Positions 12,801 to 25,040 of a DNA stretch of 64,000 bases are shown piece after piece. The notes below the pieces were generated by a model. The model saw only the letters and a program-made list of their open reading frames with translations, searched no databases and was not told the origin of the DNA. The translations under genes and the position numbers were made by a program. The DNA comes from Sesamum alatum (taxonomy: Eukaryota; Streptophyta; Magnoliopsida; Lamiales; Pedaliaceae): positions 26,689,188 through 26,753,187 of the forward strand of contig JACGWO010000012.1 in NCBI GenBank assembly GCA_034509735.1, given 5' to 3'. How positions within the stretch are numbered: the first letter of the stretch is position 1; each line of letters starts with the position of its first letter.

Positions 12801-15800
12801 CAATTCATACTCATCTAAGTTTTATGAATCTAAAATATTTCCTGTACTGATGCATTATTAATATACATGATATTCAATCTGCACATTTCGCTCTATCCTG
12901 ATCTTGACTTTCAATTTATTATCATCTCCCCAGCTGACAAGGCTAGAGTTGAACTTAGAAAATGTGATATGCCAGTTGCTAAATGCACACTTCTCCCAAT
13001 AATACCTAACATTCGAGTTACTTTGAGTTTTTTGCTAAAGTAAATATCTCCTCCTTATAGATGCTGCACTGGTAAGGGTCAGATGCTGCCACCACATTTT
13101 GTTTCGTGCTATAAATAAGTTTTAGTTGATCCTGTTCAAATGATGAATGTAACTACAGAGCAGGTTTTGCTTTGGGAGTGTGTCAGTCACAATCTTAACT
13201 TCTTAAGGACTGACATAGTACCATGTTAAACTACACAGAACCTGAATAAAGCTTCTTATCCTTAACATCTACACCATGTATCTCAAGAATGTTGAGACTC
13301 TTTTTCACAGCAACTAAAAAATATTCAAGATTGGTAATGTGCATTTATTAATGAAGGCCTTGTTGGGTTACGTATAGACAAATGTAACAGGAGTATTCTT
13401 CAAACTTTGGTCTCATTGTAGCACTTTTAGGGTTTCACTTAGATGTTATCATTCCATCCCTATAATTTGATTGAAATATAAGATTTCTTCTTTTATCAAT
13501 GAAATAGAAAAAACAGTGAGAAATTGTAAATTGTTAGAGAAAATGAAAATATTCCGTGAATTGAAGTTTCAAGGGGACTAGGCTTCAAGAGAAAGGTAAT
13601 TGAGGGTCTTTCTAGGAATGAAAGAACAAGATATTTGTATGTTCTTAACCATCAACAGAAAGTACAAATCCTGGTTGTCTTTCCTGATTTATTGAACCAA
13701 CAGCTCTGTTATTGTTATGCAGTCTGTTTTCTGTCAATAAGACAAAAGGAAAATTAAAGAATCATCTGTGCTTTAGATCCTGTTTTTTCCTACGAACTCG
13801 TGCTTAGTAGAATCCAGACTTTACCATAATCTTTACTTTTCCATTTACTTCTTTCATGGATGCTTTTATTTTCTCATCTTGCAAAGTTATGCCTTCATCA
13901 TGTTGTTACTTGCAATTTGCATTACGACCTGATTTGCTGTAAGCATTTATGTTTTTCATTATGATTCTTTTTGTGCTTTGTTCTAATGAGCTCTTCCTAT
14001 GTTCCCAGAAATCTAGTAATGATATTCTCATTCGAAGTTTTCAGCTAGCACTTTCCTTGAGAAGCATAGCTGTTCAAGGAGGTCAGTGCCAATTGATGGA
14101 CATGTCTTTATTATCCATATGAGTGCATTCATGTTTTGGATGAATAGGTGATTATATATCGAACAAATTACCTAATCTACCAAAAACTGCTTGTTTGGAT
14201 CCCAATTATGAATTCATTCTGTAAAGGTTATATTGCATGAATTTTATCCACTCCATTGCCCTTTTCAGTGAACTTTATAGCTTTGCACTCTGTGCTATTA
14301 ACAGTTCTTTCCTCTCCAAGATGTCACTATGAAACAAATTCTGTATTTCATATGGTGCCACTAAAAATGTTTACTTTTGATTGTTTTATCTCAATTTTAG
14401 GGGCAATAACTAATATAGCTTTTTTGGAGGAGAGAACTGTCAAACATGCATGAAGTGATGTTAGATATTGGACAGGATATGGCTTATACTGTTATCAACC
14501 TTAAAGTGATACAGAACATTAGATTGGATAACTTATATTTAGTTGATATGGTATAATATTAATTTTTCAAACTTGATAAATGACTTATACTGATTTGTGC
14601 AGGACAACTTCAACCATCACGCCGCAGGTCTCTTTTCACGTTGGCTACATCGCTGATACTTTTCTTGTCAAAAGCCTACAATTTTCTCCCTCTTGTCACT
14701 TCTGCCAAGACTGCCTTAAGCGATGAAATAGTAGGTGCAATGGATTATTATATGACATTTTCTGCAGAGGCCTCTTTATCTTGGTTACTAACTAAAATGC
14801 ACGGACACTCCAAAAAATCACCCACTGCAATGTCAGACACGCCTCAAACACATGTCGGACACAGCATCTGCATGCCCGAAAATATAAAATAAAAAAAAAG
14901 TTTTGGGCCGTCTTTCAAAAAAAAAAAAGAAGAGTTTTTGGGCTGAATAGGATTTTTTTATTGCGTACTTCTAAAGTAAAATGATATGTATATTTTTTAG
15001 TCATGTATTTTGGTTAAGAACTTAGATGTAAGACATGCTCATTTTATGTTTTATCTTGATATTTCATATTGCATATTATAATTTTATGAGAAATTGACAG
15101 TATATATAATGAAAATATATATTGTATATATAGCCGTGTCAGTGCCGTGTTGTGTCCTAATGTTTTGAAGTTTTCCGTGTCACCGTGTCCATGTCCATGC
15201 ATCATAGGTTACTAAATACATGCTGTTAGTGAAATGTGAAGTGTCACGGCTGCTATGTCTAACCGATGATCTTAACAGGTTGATCCTTTTCTCCGGTTGG
15301 TAGATGACTGCAAGCTGCAGGCTGTAGATCATAGAACAGGAGTAGATGATATGGGAAAAGTTTATGGATCAAAAGAAGATGATGAAGATGCATTAAAGTC
15401 ACTTTCAGCTATAAAAATTAGTGAGCAGCAATCTACAGAATCTTTTGCTTCCATGATTTTGGAGAGTTTGGGGAAGCTATCCAATGTAATCTTATCTGGT
15501 TATTTCTATAAAATCCATGTATGCTACTCATATGGTGCCCTATTTCAATCTTGCAATTTATGTGCAGGCTGACTTGTCCAATATAAAGGAACAGTTGCTT
15601 AAAGACTTTCTTCCTGATGATGTATGTCCACTGGGAGCTCAGCTAGTGTCAGAAACTCCTGGCAAAATCTGCGAATCTGGTTCAAAAGATCTTTCTGAGG
15701 TGGTATTGTATACTGCAGTGCTCTCTGTTTGGTTTTCTCATTCAAAGTTATATCTCTTTGCCATATTGTTTATTTCAGGTTGAGCATTCAATATTTTCAA

Positions 15801-17725
15801 CAAGTGATGACGATCCAACTGATTCATTTCTAAGTCAGATGGATTCCTGCTCCCAGCTGACACTGGAGAGTCCCAGTCTATTGAGCGTCGATCAATTTAT
15901 GGATATGGTATGTCAGCTTATACCTGGTTTACTTTCTGTATATCTCCTTGTTGATCTTGCTTGCAGCTCAGATGTTCTTAAGATGGGCACATTTATGGTT
16001 CTTCCTCATTCGGTTTCTGATTATGATTAGTTCGAGAGAATAAGTTCCCTTTTAAACTGGTTCTTGTCTGTCTTGTAAATTTTTTTTTTATTAGCTGAAC
16101 AACTAACGATCTTCTGGAAGGATATTTCAATTAATCAATAATAGCTACCTACTATTAAGAATTGAGACAAAAATAATAGATTAAAAAATAATTTTGGCAA
16201 TTTGTTTCAGAGAAATTAGCCTTGAACATGGATTTGCACCAAATAAGTTTCTAAAGCTAAAGATGTATGATTGATATATTCAAGATGTCATCTGGCCATG
16301 GACAAATTGGAATTCATTTACCAATTGATTCATAAGTTTTTAACTCAAAAAGCCACTGTTATATTATTTGAGCCTAAGTTAACCATTCTGCTTTTTAAAT
16401 CGTTGCATTGTTAGATTTACCTGTGACAACCAAATGTTAAAGTCAATGTTGCGAACTTTAGCTGTATGAATTGGTAAGATTGAGCTTGCAGGTTCAGATA
16501 AAAACTCTTCATCATGTACTCATGTGTTTCCTGCATTATTAGACGGCAACTAGGGATAAACCTCAGGACTTGGTTACTGTTATTCTTTAGAACCTGAAAA
16601 TGGTTGATCGGCATATATCTTTTACTGAACTAGACACTTAAGCTTTAGAGGTGGAATTGTCCAGGTGTCAGAGACAACAAAAGAGGTCGGACAACTTGCC
16701 TCCTTAGTCCCGTCTGACATGCCATTCAAGGATATGGCAAGCCAGTGTGAGGCTCTTCAGATTGGAAAGCAGCAAGTCATGTCCAATTTCATGGCTTCAG
16801 CAAGCTTTTGCTCTCAGGACAGCACCCAGGGAAAGTCATCTTATCCATATCTTCAGACAGGATATTTTACAGTAAGTTATTTCCCTAAAAGAGATCTTTA
16901 CCCATTTCTTATAAAATCATGTTAGGTGATCTGTGTACTCTCTTGGAATTTGTCGACGTGGGTAGTGTTTGAAAGTTCATGTGCCTAGAAAGAGCATCAA
17001 TTGGTCTGCAGTTTGCATTATCTACTTGATCAGTTGGCATTTAAAAAATTCCCCACATGATATATGGTAAATTCCCACACTATCAATGAGCTCGTTGTTC
17101 TGGTGATTCTTCCCCAACAGTAGGGCTTGTGCATGATGTTCATCATAATTGGTACCATAAAATTTCTCTTATATGTAATAGTGCTTGTAGGCAGTAATGG
17201 TTTTCGGTCTATTAATTAGACATATACATGTTCCATTAATATTTACTATAGGAATATTTGAATAGTTCGTCACTAATGTTATAATACGGAGGGTTGAAAA
17301 TATTCTATAAGATGTATTACTAATAGCAATTTTTTTGGCAGACACCATCGATCACTGGTGCTCCCATGAGGTGTGGAGCTGAATTTCAACATCAACCCGA
17401 TTTTTTCTGTTTACCAGCTTCGACTCCTTACGATAACTTCCTCAAGGCTGCTGGAGGTTGATTTTGTTTGTATATAGTCCGCTCAGCAAAATAATGTTGG
17501 CCGTTGAGTCCTTTGTGTTTATTTATTTTCTTAAGAGGGTGATTTGTTTCAGTTGAAGAGCTGCAGAAGCTCAAATATAGCAATAGGGCTCTGATTTCTT
17601 CATGCTGTCCCCTCAACTCTGGTGATTCAACATTTACACTTGTTTTGGTCTGGCGTGAGGACTATGTAAATTACAAGATACATGGTAATTTATTATGTAA
17701 ATTTGAAGCAAAACACCATTCTTGA
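5311..17725 (+). CDS. EFOP: EFR3-like ARM-repeat plasma-membrane scaffold (plant EFOP/SRL2 family)
   Basis: Family role: EFR3 proteins anchor the PI4-kinase alpha complex at the plasma membrane; rice SEMI-ROLLED LEAF2 and Arabidopsis EFOPs are plant members. Exons read: 5311-5445, 6136-6210, 7358-7473, 8405-8519, 9220-9348, 9855-9902, 10490-10685, 10783-10980, 11085-11375, 11613-11761, 11853-12260, 12368-12516, 14009-14081, 14603-14730, 15279-15485, 15568-15699, 15779-15907, 16665-16871, 17342-17456, 17553-17725. The N-terminus has a Cys cluster (CDSLCICCPG), a likely S-acylation site, then RHPVKRYKKLLADIYP. Family motifs include MRHLRKSIHCSLDD, FPEALFHQ and GAIRIFSVVLVPSSVC; the C-terminal PASTPYDNFLKAAG motif is also present. 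About 1,050 codons in all. Oddities: exons 8, 9, 10 and 12 carry several small, mostly homopolymer indels that break the frame, and intron 10 has a GC donor (11762). The last exon is uncertain because relatives often end soon after LKAAG. Confidence 0.85.
6817..6841. repeat. (AT)n microsatellite in EFR3-like intron 2
   Basis: An uninterrupted run of about 12 AT dinucleotides. Similar shorter runs occur at 2026-2040, 8757-8774 and 48706-48722. Confidence 0.9.
8550..9167. mobile_element. MITE filling most of EFR3-like intron 4
   Basis: Termini ACCTGTTTGTTTGGC (8550-8564) and GCCAAACAATCGGGT (9153-9167) form inverted repeats that continue inward imperfectly (GGGAATGGAATTT on the left, its approximate complement on the right). 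The element is about 618 bp of the 700-bp intron. No ORF. The GTTTGGC core suggests a hAT-type MITE, but no clear target duplication was seen. Confidence 0.6.
14786..15213. mobile_element. MITE-like element in EFR3-like intron 14, rich in ACGGACAC words
   Basis: The left end AACTAAAATGCACGGACAC is matched in inverse by the right end (GTCCATGTCCATGCATCATAGGTT). The flanks share the trinucleotide ACT, compatible with a 3-bp target duplication. The interior has GGACAC/GTGTCC repeats near both ends and an AT-rich middle. Class is uncertain; PIF/Harbinger-like would fit a 3-bp duplication. Confidence 0.45.
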
Positions 17726-18603
17726 AAAAATGAGAGCTGCTTTGCAGAGGAAATGGACAATAGCAAAATGTCCTTTCATTTCATAGACAAAACAGAGTTG
17801 GTATTTTTACACGAGGCTTGATTACAATAATACAATGGTTTTACTCTTACATCAGGAGTAGTTAGTGTAATTACTGTTTTATTCGATTGAATAAAATAAA
17901 ATTATAGAGTTTGTTACATGTTATTAATGAAAAATTCCAAGAATATAAATTAAACTAATTTGTTGAAATTTCAAAATAAGTCGGGAAATTCCCAACTTAT
18001 TTTTTTTAAGGAGTATATAAATTCATTGTCTTATTTTTGGATAATAGTTCTTTTTTTTAAAAAATTTATCAAACATTTTATAAACTCTAAAATGTTTTAG
18101 AAAATATCATAAAAAATTTATAAATTCACTCAAACATTCTCTAAATATATCTCTTAATAAACTCTCCAGAAATTATAAATAAATATTTCAAAATTTAAAG
18201 TTGGATTTTCTATAATGTAACTCCGATAACCTATATGATACATTTAAACACAACTGAGAAATTATTATCTTTGAGGTTATAAGAGTTCAATGAATCTCCA
18301 AAAAATGTTCGAGATTTGTAAAATTATTATTTGTGATTTGGAGTATAATATATTTATGTATTTTGATTTATACACCAAAAAGGGAGGGAGGAAAAGAAAA
18401 AGAAAAATTAAGCCGGCACCCGACCCGGATTGATCTAACCCGGCAGTGGTACTCATATTCATTCGCTCCCACTCTCTCGAATCTTCTTCGATCACTACAA
18501 AGAAGAACAAAAATAATTGCTCACTTTCTCATTCGAGCTGAGAAAAGGAAAAGAAAATTCGGGGTTAGCCGATTTCTTGAAGAAGGCACTAAGGATTTGA
18601 ATA
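17726..18603. other. Intergenic and leader region between EFR3-like and FKBP42
   Basis: AT-rich with no gene. From about 18400 the sequence becomes less AT-rich and looks like the FKBP42 5' leader (CCCGACCCGG, then pyrimidine-rich CTCTCTCGAATCTTC), leading into the ATG at 18604. Confidence 0.5.
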
Positions 18604-21600
18604 ATGGCGGAATTGGGGGAGCAGAGGAGTCCACCTTCAGGTGACTGTCTTGTGTTACCTGTCTTTATCTTAGATATTGTGTTGGAAACTCTGTGGTTTG
18701 AAGAATTATGGTTTGTGTTTTTACTTCTGTTTTACTACATAATATGTTAAGAATGGGTGATAATCTATGTTCTGTTATTTGTGCTTAAAATTGAAGATTT
18801 ATGAGCTGAGAAACTGATTGACAACTGGAAATAATTATGCATCTAGCATGTTTGACACTTTTTCAGTACTGTTGTAAATTGAAGTATGACACACCTAGTT
18901 TCCGCAGAGGTGAGTGCCATTTTCTAGTCTTATCCACGACATTTTTGTTTGGTGGTTTTGTATATGATTTTTTCGTTTTTTGGCCCTTCCTGAAGTGTTG
19001 TTATTGGCTATTGGTAAACACACATCTTGTTAAGCTGATTGATATGTTCTTTCACATTTGTTTATTGGCTACTGTCACAATTTCCGAATAGTTTCATATT
19101 GGCTATTAAATGACGTGCTTCTTTGAGTTGATTGATATGATTCTCCATCAAAGGGCCTTAACATTTGTTTACTGGGATACTGTCTGAAATGACGGAGGTG
19201 GCGCGTCCGTAACATGCAACTTGGAGGTTATTTGCTTGTTGTCCTATGCTTCATGATGCTATTTAAGTGTGTTCTTATTTTAGTAAAACATCTCACAATA
19301 TGTCTTCGGGTTTTCCTTGTATTACTTGTGGTGTTGAGGGAATGTCACTGATGTCTACACATATAAATTGCAGTGGCCATTAAGCATTTTTCTTTTGATC
19401 ATGATAATAGCTAGTTGTTTACCATCCGCCCTACTTATGCTATTGACAAAGTCTTCAATTTCTGGAGATACAACTGTGGCTTTACTTAATATTTATTTTC
19501 CTTCGGGTGATGAGATACTTTTGTTCTAAACGATCGTGTGGATCATCTTTAGACGAGCTATATAATACAGTTTGGGAGTTTGTGATGAGAAAACGTGTGA
19601 AGTGATAAAACATGTTTTATGCAGATAGAGATGGCGATGATGATATTATCACTGAAGCAGCCTCAGTTGTGCATGGAGAACCTCCCCAAGATGAAACTGG
19701 CCCTCCTAAAGTAGATTCGGAAGTTGAAGTTCTCCATGAGAAAGTTAAGAAGCAAATCATGAAGGAAGGCCATGGTCAGAAGCCATCAAAATATTCGACT
19801 TGCTTCCGTAAGTCCATTGAGAAAACTCTTATTTGAACTTTTAAATGCCTTTCAAACTATAAGACTAACATTTTAAAATCCAGGTACTAGTATATACACA
19901 TGTTAGTTTCCAAAGAAACTTGGTTTCATATTTTGAAGTCATTGTTAATCAAGGCCTTTATATTTCTGTGTTGCCTGTTAGAGAATTCAAGTTCAAGATA
20001 TGGATAGGTAACTTGTTTTCTTTAGGAGATGAGGTCAAAACGTCAAATCATTGAATTGAAAGTTGTGAAATTTGATATGTGGTCAAAGCTGATTGACTTT
20101 TAAGTTGCGTATGTGAACTTTCTGCAGAAGTTACTATGGCCTGCTCCTTCTGGATGTAGTTTACCGAAGTTCCAAGTCCAAAATTGTTATCACTCAAACA
20201 TTCATTTTTATTTCCCCTATTCAACCAAACATCATTTGTTCGGTTCAGATACAGCATATTTAATTTCCTGGATGTAAAATCTTATCATTTTGATTTCATG
20301 GGGAAGTGTCTGAAGTTGGCAATTCATTGGCGTCTAACATTGTTAAATTTACCTACTTCTGGAGAAGAGAAAGGTGCGCCCATGAAATATATTGTCAATT
20401 GGCCTCTGATCTAAGCATGATAAGACTCTCCTCCAGGAAAAGTTGGGCCAGAAATCTATATTGTTCTGTTCTGTGAAAGGATTATGGTATTGTTATATGA
20501 TACTATGTTTAAATGTAAAACTGACCAAATTTTCCTTTCTTTTCTTCTTCTCCTTTTCTCATTTTTGAAATTTTTGGTCTGGCAGTGCATTACAGGGCAT
20601 GGACAGAGAGCACCCAACACAAGTTTGAAGATACATGGCATGAACAGCAACCCCTTGAGCTTGTCCTGGGGAAAGGTTTGTACTAGGATTTTGCAAACAA
20701 TTATTTTGGCTTATAATGTCTAGGATTCTAGATCTTCTCTGGAGCTGCTAACTTCTCTGGTTATCTGTTCCTCTAAAAGCTCTCTGGCCTTCTATTGTCG
20801 ATATTGTGGAACTTGCATTTTTGTTTTATTTTATTTTGTAGGTTAGTTCTAATGGTACCCTTGTCATGACTTCTTGTAGGGGTTCTATTCTTTTATTTCC
20901 ATGGCACCTTATGAAACCACGTATGAACTATTCATTGTAACAGCAATTAGAATTATATTTCGTGTTTGTGGAGCGTGTAAAACAACTTCACTTACATGGT
21001 GGCACTTTGCCTTTTGAATCATAAGTTACTTTACTTACATGATGACACTTGGCCTTTTGAATCATAAGTTGCTTTGGTATACTGGTGGAGTTTGTTTTGT
21101 GGACATGTGATACAAGGTTCCAATTATTCTTTACTACAGAGAAAAAAGAAATGACCGGGTTGGCCATTGGCATTTCTAGCATGAAATCTGGTGAACGTGC
21201 ATTACTACATGTTGGTTGGGAACTAGGCTATGGAAAAGAAGGAAGTTTTTCTTTTCCAAATGTTCCTCCAATGGCAGATATTGTGTACGAAGTTGAACTG
21301 ATTGGTTTTGATGAGACTAAAGAAGTGAGTGTTCTACATCTGGGCTCACAAAAACGCTTTCTTATGCGCTTGAACGGTTTATAGATTATATTGATGCAAA
21401 AATGTTGACTATTTCAGTGGTTGAAAATTTGTAAAGGGAAAAGCTCGCAGTGACATGACAGTAGAGGAGAGAATCGGCGCAGCAGATAGAAGAAAGATGG
21501 ATGGGAATGAATTATTCAAGGAGGAAAAATTGGAGGCGGCAATGCAACAGTATGAAATGGTAGCAAACCTCTCCTCTTGAGCAGTTTGTTTTACTATCTT

Positions 21601-22511
21601 TTCTTGTCATTGCTTCAGTATGTATTGTCATGTGCTCCAGGCCATAGCATATATGGGAGATGACTTCATGTTCCAGTTATTTGGGAAGTACCGTGATATG
21701 GCTTTGGCAGTAAAAAATCCTTGTCACCTGAACATGGCAGCGTGCCTGATAAAGCTCAAGCGCTATGATGAAGCCATTGCACATTGTGGTATTGTAAGTT
21801 CAAAATTTGGTTATTATATTTTCTGCTGACTTTATTGTTGTGGAATACTATTCCACCTATTTTTCAAGCTTCTCAGTGAAGTATGCACAGAAGTAGGTTT
21901 ACTGTAATATACTCTCTCTAGGATGAAAACTACGAATGAAGAAAGCTAATCTACTATTGTCTATTGCTCATTTGTGTGTGTCTTTTTCTTCCTCCTTGAA
22001 TCCAGCCATGTAAAAAGAGAACATTTCTTGGTTATCTTCTTCTTAATGTTATTGCCAATTAGCTTTCTAAGCATACTTAACCTGAAATTTGGTACTGAGT
22101 TTTCAAAATCTGGCGTCAGTAAGTTAAAACACAAAGCGTGGTAAAATTCTTGAAATAAGCAGCTGACTGGATAATGCTCTACAGGTTTTGGCGGAGGATG
22201 AAGACAATGTCAAAGCACTGTTTAGACGTGGCAAGGCTAGAGCAGAACTCGGGCAGACAGATGCTGCTCGTGAAGATTTCTTGAAGGCACGCAAATATGC
22301 CCCACAAGACAAAGCAATAGCGAGAGAATTGCATCTCCTAGCAGAACATGACAAAGCTGTATATCAGAAGCAGAAGGAGCTCTACAAAGGATTATTTGGA
22401 GCAAGGCCGGATCCCAAACCAAAGCCGAAAAATTGGTTGATTTTGATTTGGCAATGGTTGTTGTCATTATTTTATCGCCTTTTCAAGCGACAGAGGCAGA
22501 AGGCTGATTGA
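18604..22511 (+). CDS. FKBP42: FKBP42 / TWISTED DWARF1, membrane-anchored FKBP-TPR immunophilin
   Basis: Role known for the family: TWD1 binds HSP90 through its TPR domain and is needed for delivery and activity of ABCB auxin transporters and for brassinosteroid receptor function; it has little or no prolyl isomerase activity. Exons: 18604-18640, 19625-19807, 20586-20675, 21140-21324, 21437-21559, 21641-21793, 22185-22511, all in phase, giving 365 aa, the length of the Arabidopsis protein. Domains: acidic N-terminus with the PPKVDSEVEVL motif; FKBP domain from KQIMKEGHG (exon 2) through MKSGERALLHVGWEL and FPNVPPMADIVYEVEL (exon 4); TPRs from about residue 175 (MDGNELFKEEKLEAAMQQYE) through ALFRRGKARAELG; then a basic/aromatic tail WLILIWQWLLSLF that serves as the in-plane membrane anchor. 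No lesions seen. Confidence 0.96.
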
Positions 22512-23139
22512 TGTTGCTCAAAGTCGAGAGATCTACTTGTGAAGTGCTCATACTTACAAGTGACTCTCTAACTCCTTAATGTAAGAACTTCCCCAATGAT
22601 ATCTTTGTCTTATAAACCATCTTGAATTGTACTCTTTTATCTGGCAATTGAAGATTTCGGAGGTGAAGTTTCAGCTGGCTTTATGTCGTAATAGATGTCC
22701 GAATATCTATTTTTAAGTTCCGAGTCCACGTATTATTTCTGATTAAAACCGCATTACAATTCTATCCCATTTGAGATATTGCCTGCTTCACCTACCTGGA
22801 GATGCCTAGGTTGTCCAAAAATGTGTTTGTTTTGGTAACCTCTGCTAACAATGCAACTTGTTGTTCATTTTTCAACATCTTTTTCACTGTTCTGTTCATT
22901 TTTCACACCCAAGAAACATATAAAAGAAACATACCCCCATTGATCAATAAACTGTTCAGAATATATACAATCCAAATGAAATTACATACTGCCACACAAT
23001 CCTAGTTTACTTAACACCAAGAAAGGAGGTCTTGAGACAGAATTACACAGATAAGAGCTCATGAATTGATCCATCATCAAAATCTTCTTATTCCTCAAAG
23101 AAAGACAAGAAAATAATTCCTCTCCCTGTGGATAAATGA
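22512..23139. other. Convergent intergenic/3' UTR region
   Basis: The region separates the FKBP42 stop from the stop of the minus-strand small gene. It should hold both 3' UTRs and shows nothing else I can recognise. Confidence 0.5.
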
Positions 23140-23517
23140 TCACCATGGTTGTCTGAGCATGGACATCCATGCACAGTAAGCACAAACAATCTTCTGTGAC
23201 ATATACACATATACAGCAAATGATAGGCTCATCAGTGTCAGGTCCTTCCAGTCTCCTTTCCTTTGTGGACTCAAATTATCCTTCATCCCTTTCCCAAGTT
23301 TCTCCACACCACCAGAAAACCTCCGCAAGAACGATCCCTTTTCTTCCTTAATCCCGTTCGTTGTCTTCGCATTGAACGCATCGTTAGAATCTCGATTTTG
23401 GCAGGAAACTATGGTGAAAGTTGTTCTTGAATGATCACCTCTGATCATACTGAAAACTAGAATGGGATTAATGTGTTTGGAGTGGTGTAAAGGGGTGGAT
23501 GATAGAGCAGCAGCCAT
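23140..23517 (-). CDS. Small plastid-type single-membrane-span protein, unknown function
   Basis: An intact intronless frame of 125 aa. The N-terminus (MAAALSSTPLHHSKHINPIL, then Arg- and Ser-containing residues, few acidic) looks like a chloroplast transit peptide. The middle has RRFSGGVEKLGKGMKDN and SPQRKGDWKD. Residues about 95-120 (LTLMSLSFAVYVYMSQKIV) form one hydrophobic segment ending in CAYCAWMSML, with two Cys in a CxxC-like arrangement. I recall similar short unnamed proteins conserved in dicots but know no function. The gene converges on FKBP42. The start is the first ATG of the frame, with a GA-rich leader upstream. Confidence 0.75.
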   Translation of the reverse strand: MAAALSSTPLHHSKHINPILVFSMIRGDHSRTTFTIVSCQNRDSNDAFNAKTTNGIKEEKGSFLRRFSGGVEKLGKGMKDNLSPQRKGDWKDLTLMSLSFAVYVYMSQKIVCAYCAWMSMLRQPW

Positions 23518-23796
23518 GGAATAATTAGGGAGATTTCACAGCATACAAGGAAGGATTTGAAGAAGAGTAAAGATAGTTTGGCTCAAAGCAGAAGATTTGA
23601 GAGTGATAGAGCTGAGGAGCAATGTGAGAAAATATCTCTTGTAAATGTCATTATGGATAAGGAAAAGGGTGTGTATGGGCCTCCTTTCTCTTAAAAACAG
23701 GAGGAACCACTCCAACCAAATTAATGAAAATATTGGTCAACAAATCAAGAATCATAGTGATCATGATAATTTAGATTGTGTATTTGGTGATAATTA

Positions 23797-24115
23797 GGCA
23801 AAATTGTAATATTAGTTCCACAATTTAGGATTATTTTAATCTTGAAATATGTCAAAACGTTGCAAATAAACACCCTCTTCCACTAACAGACGTTACAACT
23901 AATGATCGACTATTTTTTCGACCCGCGTGCACGTAATTTTTATGTGGGTTCTCCACTGGTAGTTTTAACGTTTGTTAGTATTCGAGCTTTTTTCCGCAAC
24001 ATTTGGTCTAGTTTTGCAATTCTTAACAAAACTTGGGGTTAAATTTAAAATTCTGTAAATTATGAAGTCAAGTTTGAAATGATCGTAAACTTTGGGAATA
24101 ATTTTGCAATTTTTC
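23797..24115. mobile_element. Foldback/MITE-like element with long imperfect inverted arms
   Basis: The left arm (23797-23850, beginning GGCAAAATTGTAATATTAG) is mirrored by the right arm (about 24055-24113), whose reverse complement reads AAAAATTGCAAAATTATT. Pairing is roughly three quarters of positions over about 50 bp by eye. No ORF; lies between the small plastid-type gene and the P450. Confidence 0.5.
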
Positions 24116-24544
24116 TGTGATAAATATTAGTATTATATGCAATTACTTTTAATTATTAAAATTAATATACGTTTGATAAGTATTGTTTTTTATGCATGAA
24201 TAAATTATATATACTTGTTAAAAAATATAATGGTATTTAAAAAACTTATTTTAATTTTTTATGCACGTAACTGCACTACATAGACACAAAAATGTTGAAT
24301 ATACATATAATTTATTTTGAAATTTATTCTTGTTTTAGAATCATTAATCTTCTCTATTAAACTTGTCTTTTATTTAGTATTTGTTTAATTATTTAGACTT
24401 ATATTCCTCCGGTTTTGGACCACCTATAAAAAGATTGAAAATATTCATTTTTTCTTAAAATTTTCAGGGTATAACGAAATATAGAGAATTAGTATATGCA
24501 TGTCAATGTATTATTAAACTTTTGTGCTTTTGTGAAAATTCTTG

Positions 24545-25040
24545 TTAGTATGTGGGTCCAATTCGGGAATATGTGTCGCTAGGATTAGTGCCACGCAACC
24601 AGGCAGCATCAATGTATTGTCAACGTGGTGCCACGTCATTCAGCCTCTACTGCCACATCAGCAAAACACAACCAGCCACATCAACAACATGTGTCGCCAA
24701 CATAACCGTCTCATGTCACCCATGTCATCAACACGTTACCAATACTAGCACGCATCGTGGCAATGGTAGTACCACGTATTGACATCGTCAACACCAACAT
24801 GGCACTATAGCACCACGTCTCATCCACTTCAGTGCCACACTAGCTAGCACCGTGATCTTGGCACTCCGTCATTACTAATACTCTAGCACCGCGCCTCATC
24901 TGTGTTCTGAAAACCAGAATACGTGTGATGGGACACTCTTGTGCCACATATGGTCCACATCAGAACCTTTCTAGCACCATGTTCGTCCACTTCATCACGC
25001 CAGGGCCATGTCAATATATCTCTGGCGCCCACGTCAGATG
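24545..25040. repeat. Degenerate GCCAC/ACGTCA-rich minisatellite-like tract
   Basis: About 500 bp with many copies of words such as GTGCCAC, GCCACATCA, TAGCACC and CACGTC at irregular spacing. It is clearly richer in GC than the AT-rich DNA on both sides. No consistent reading frame; small ORFs across it are chance. Confidence 0.55.
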
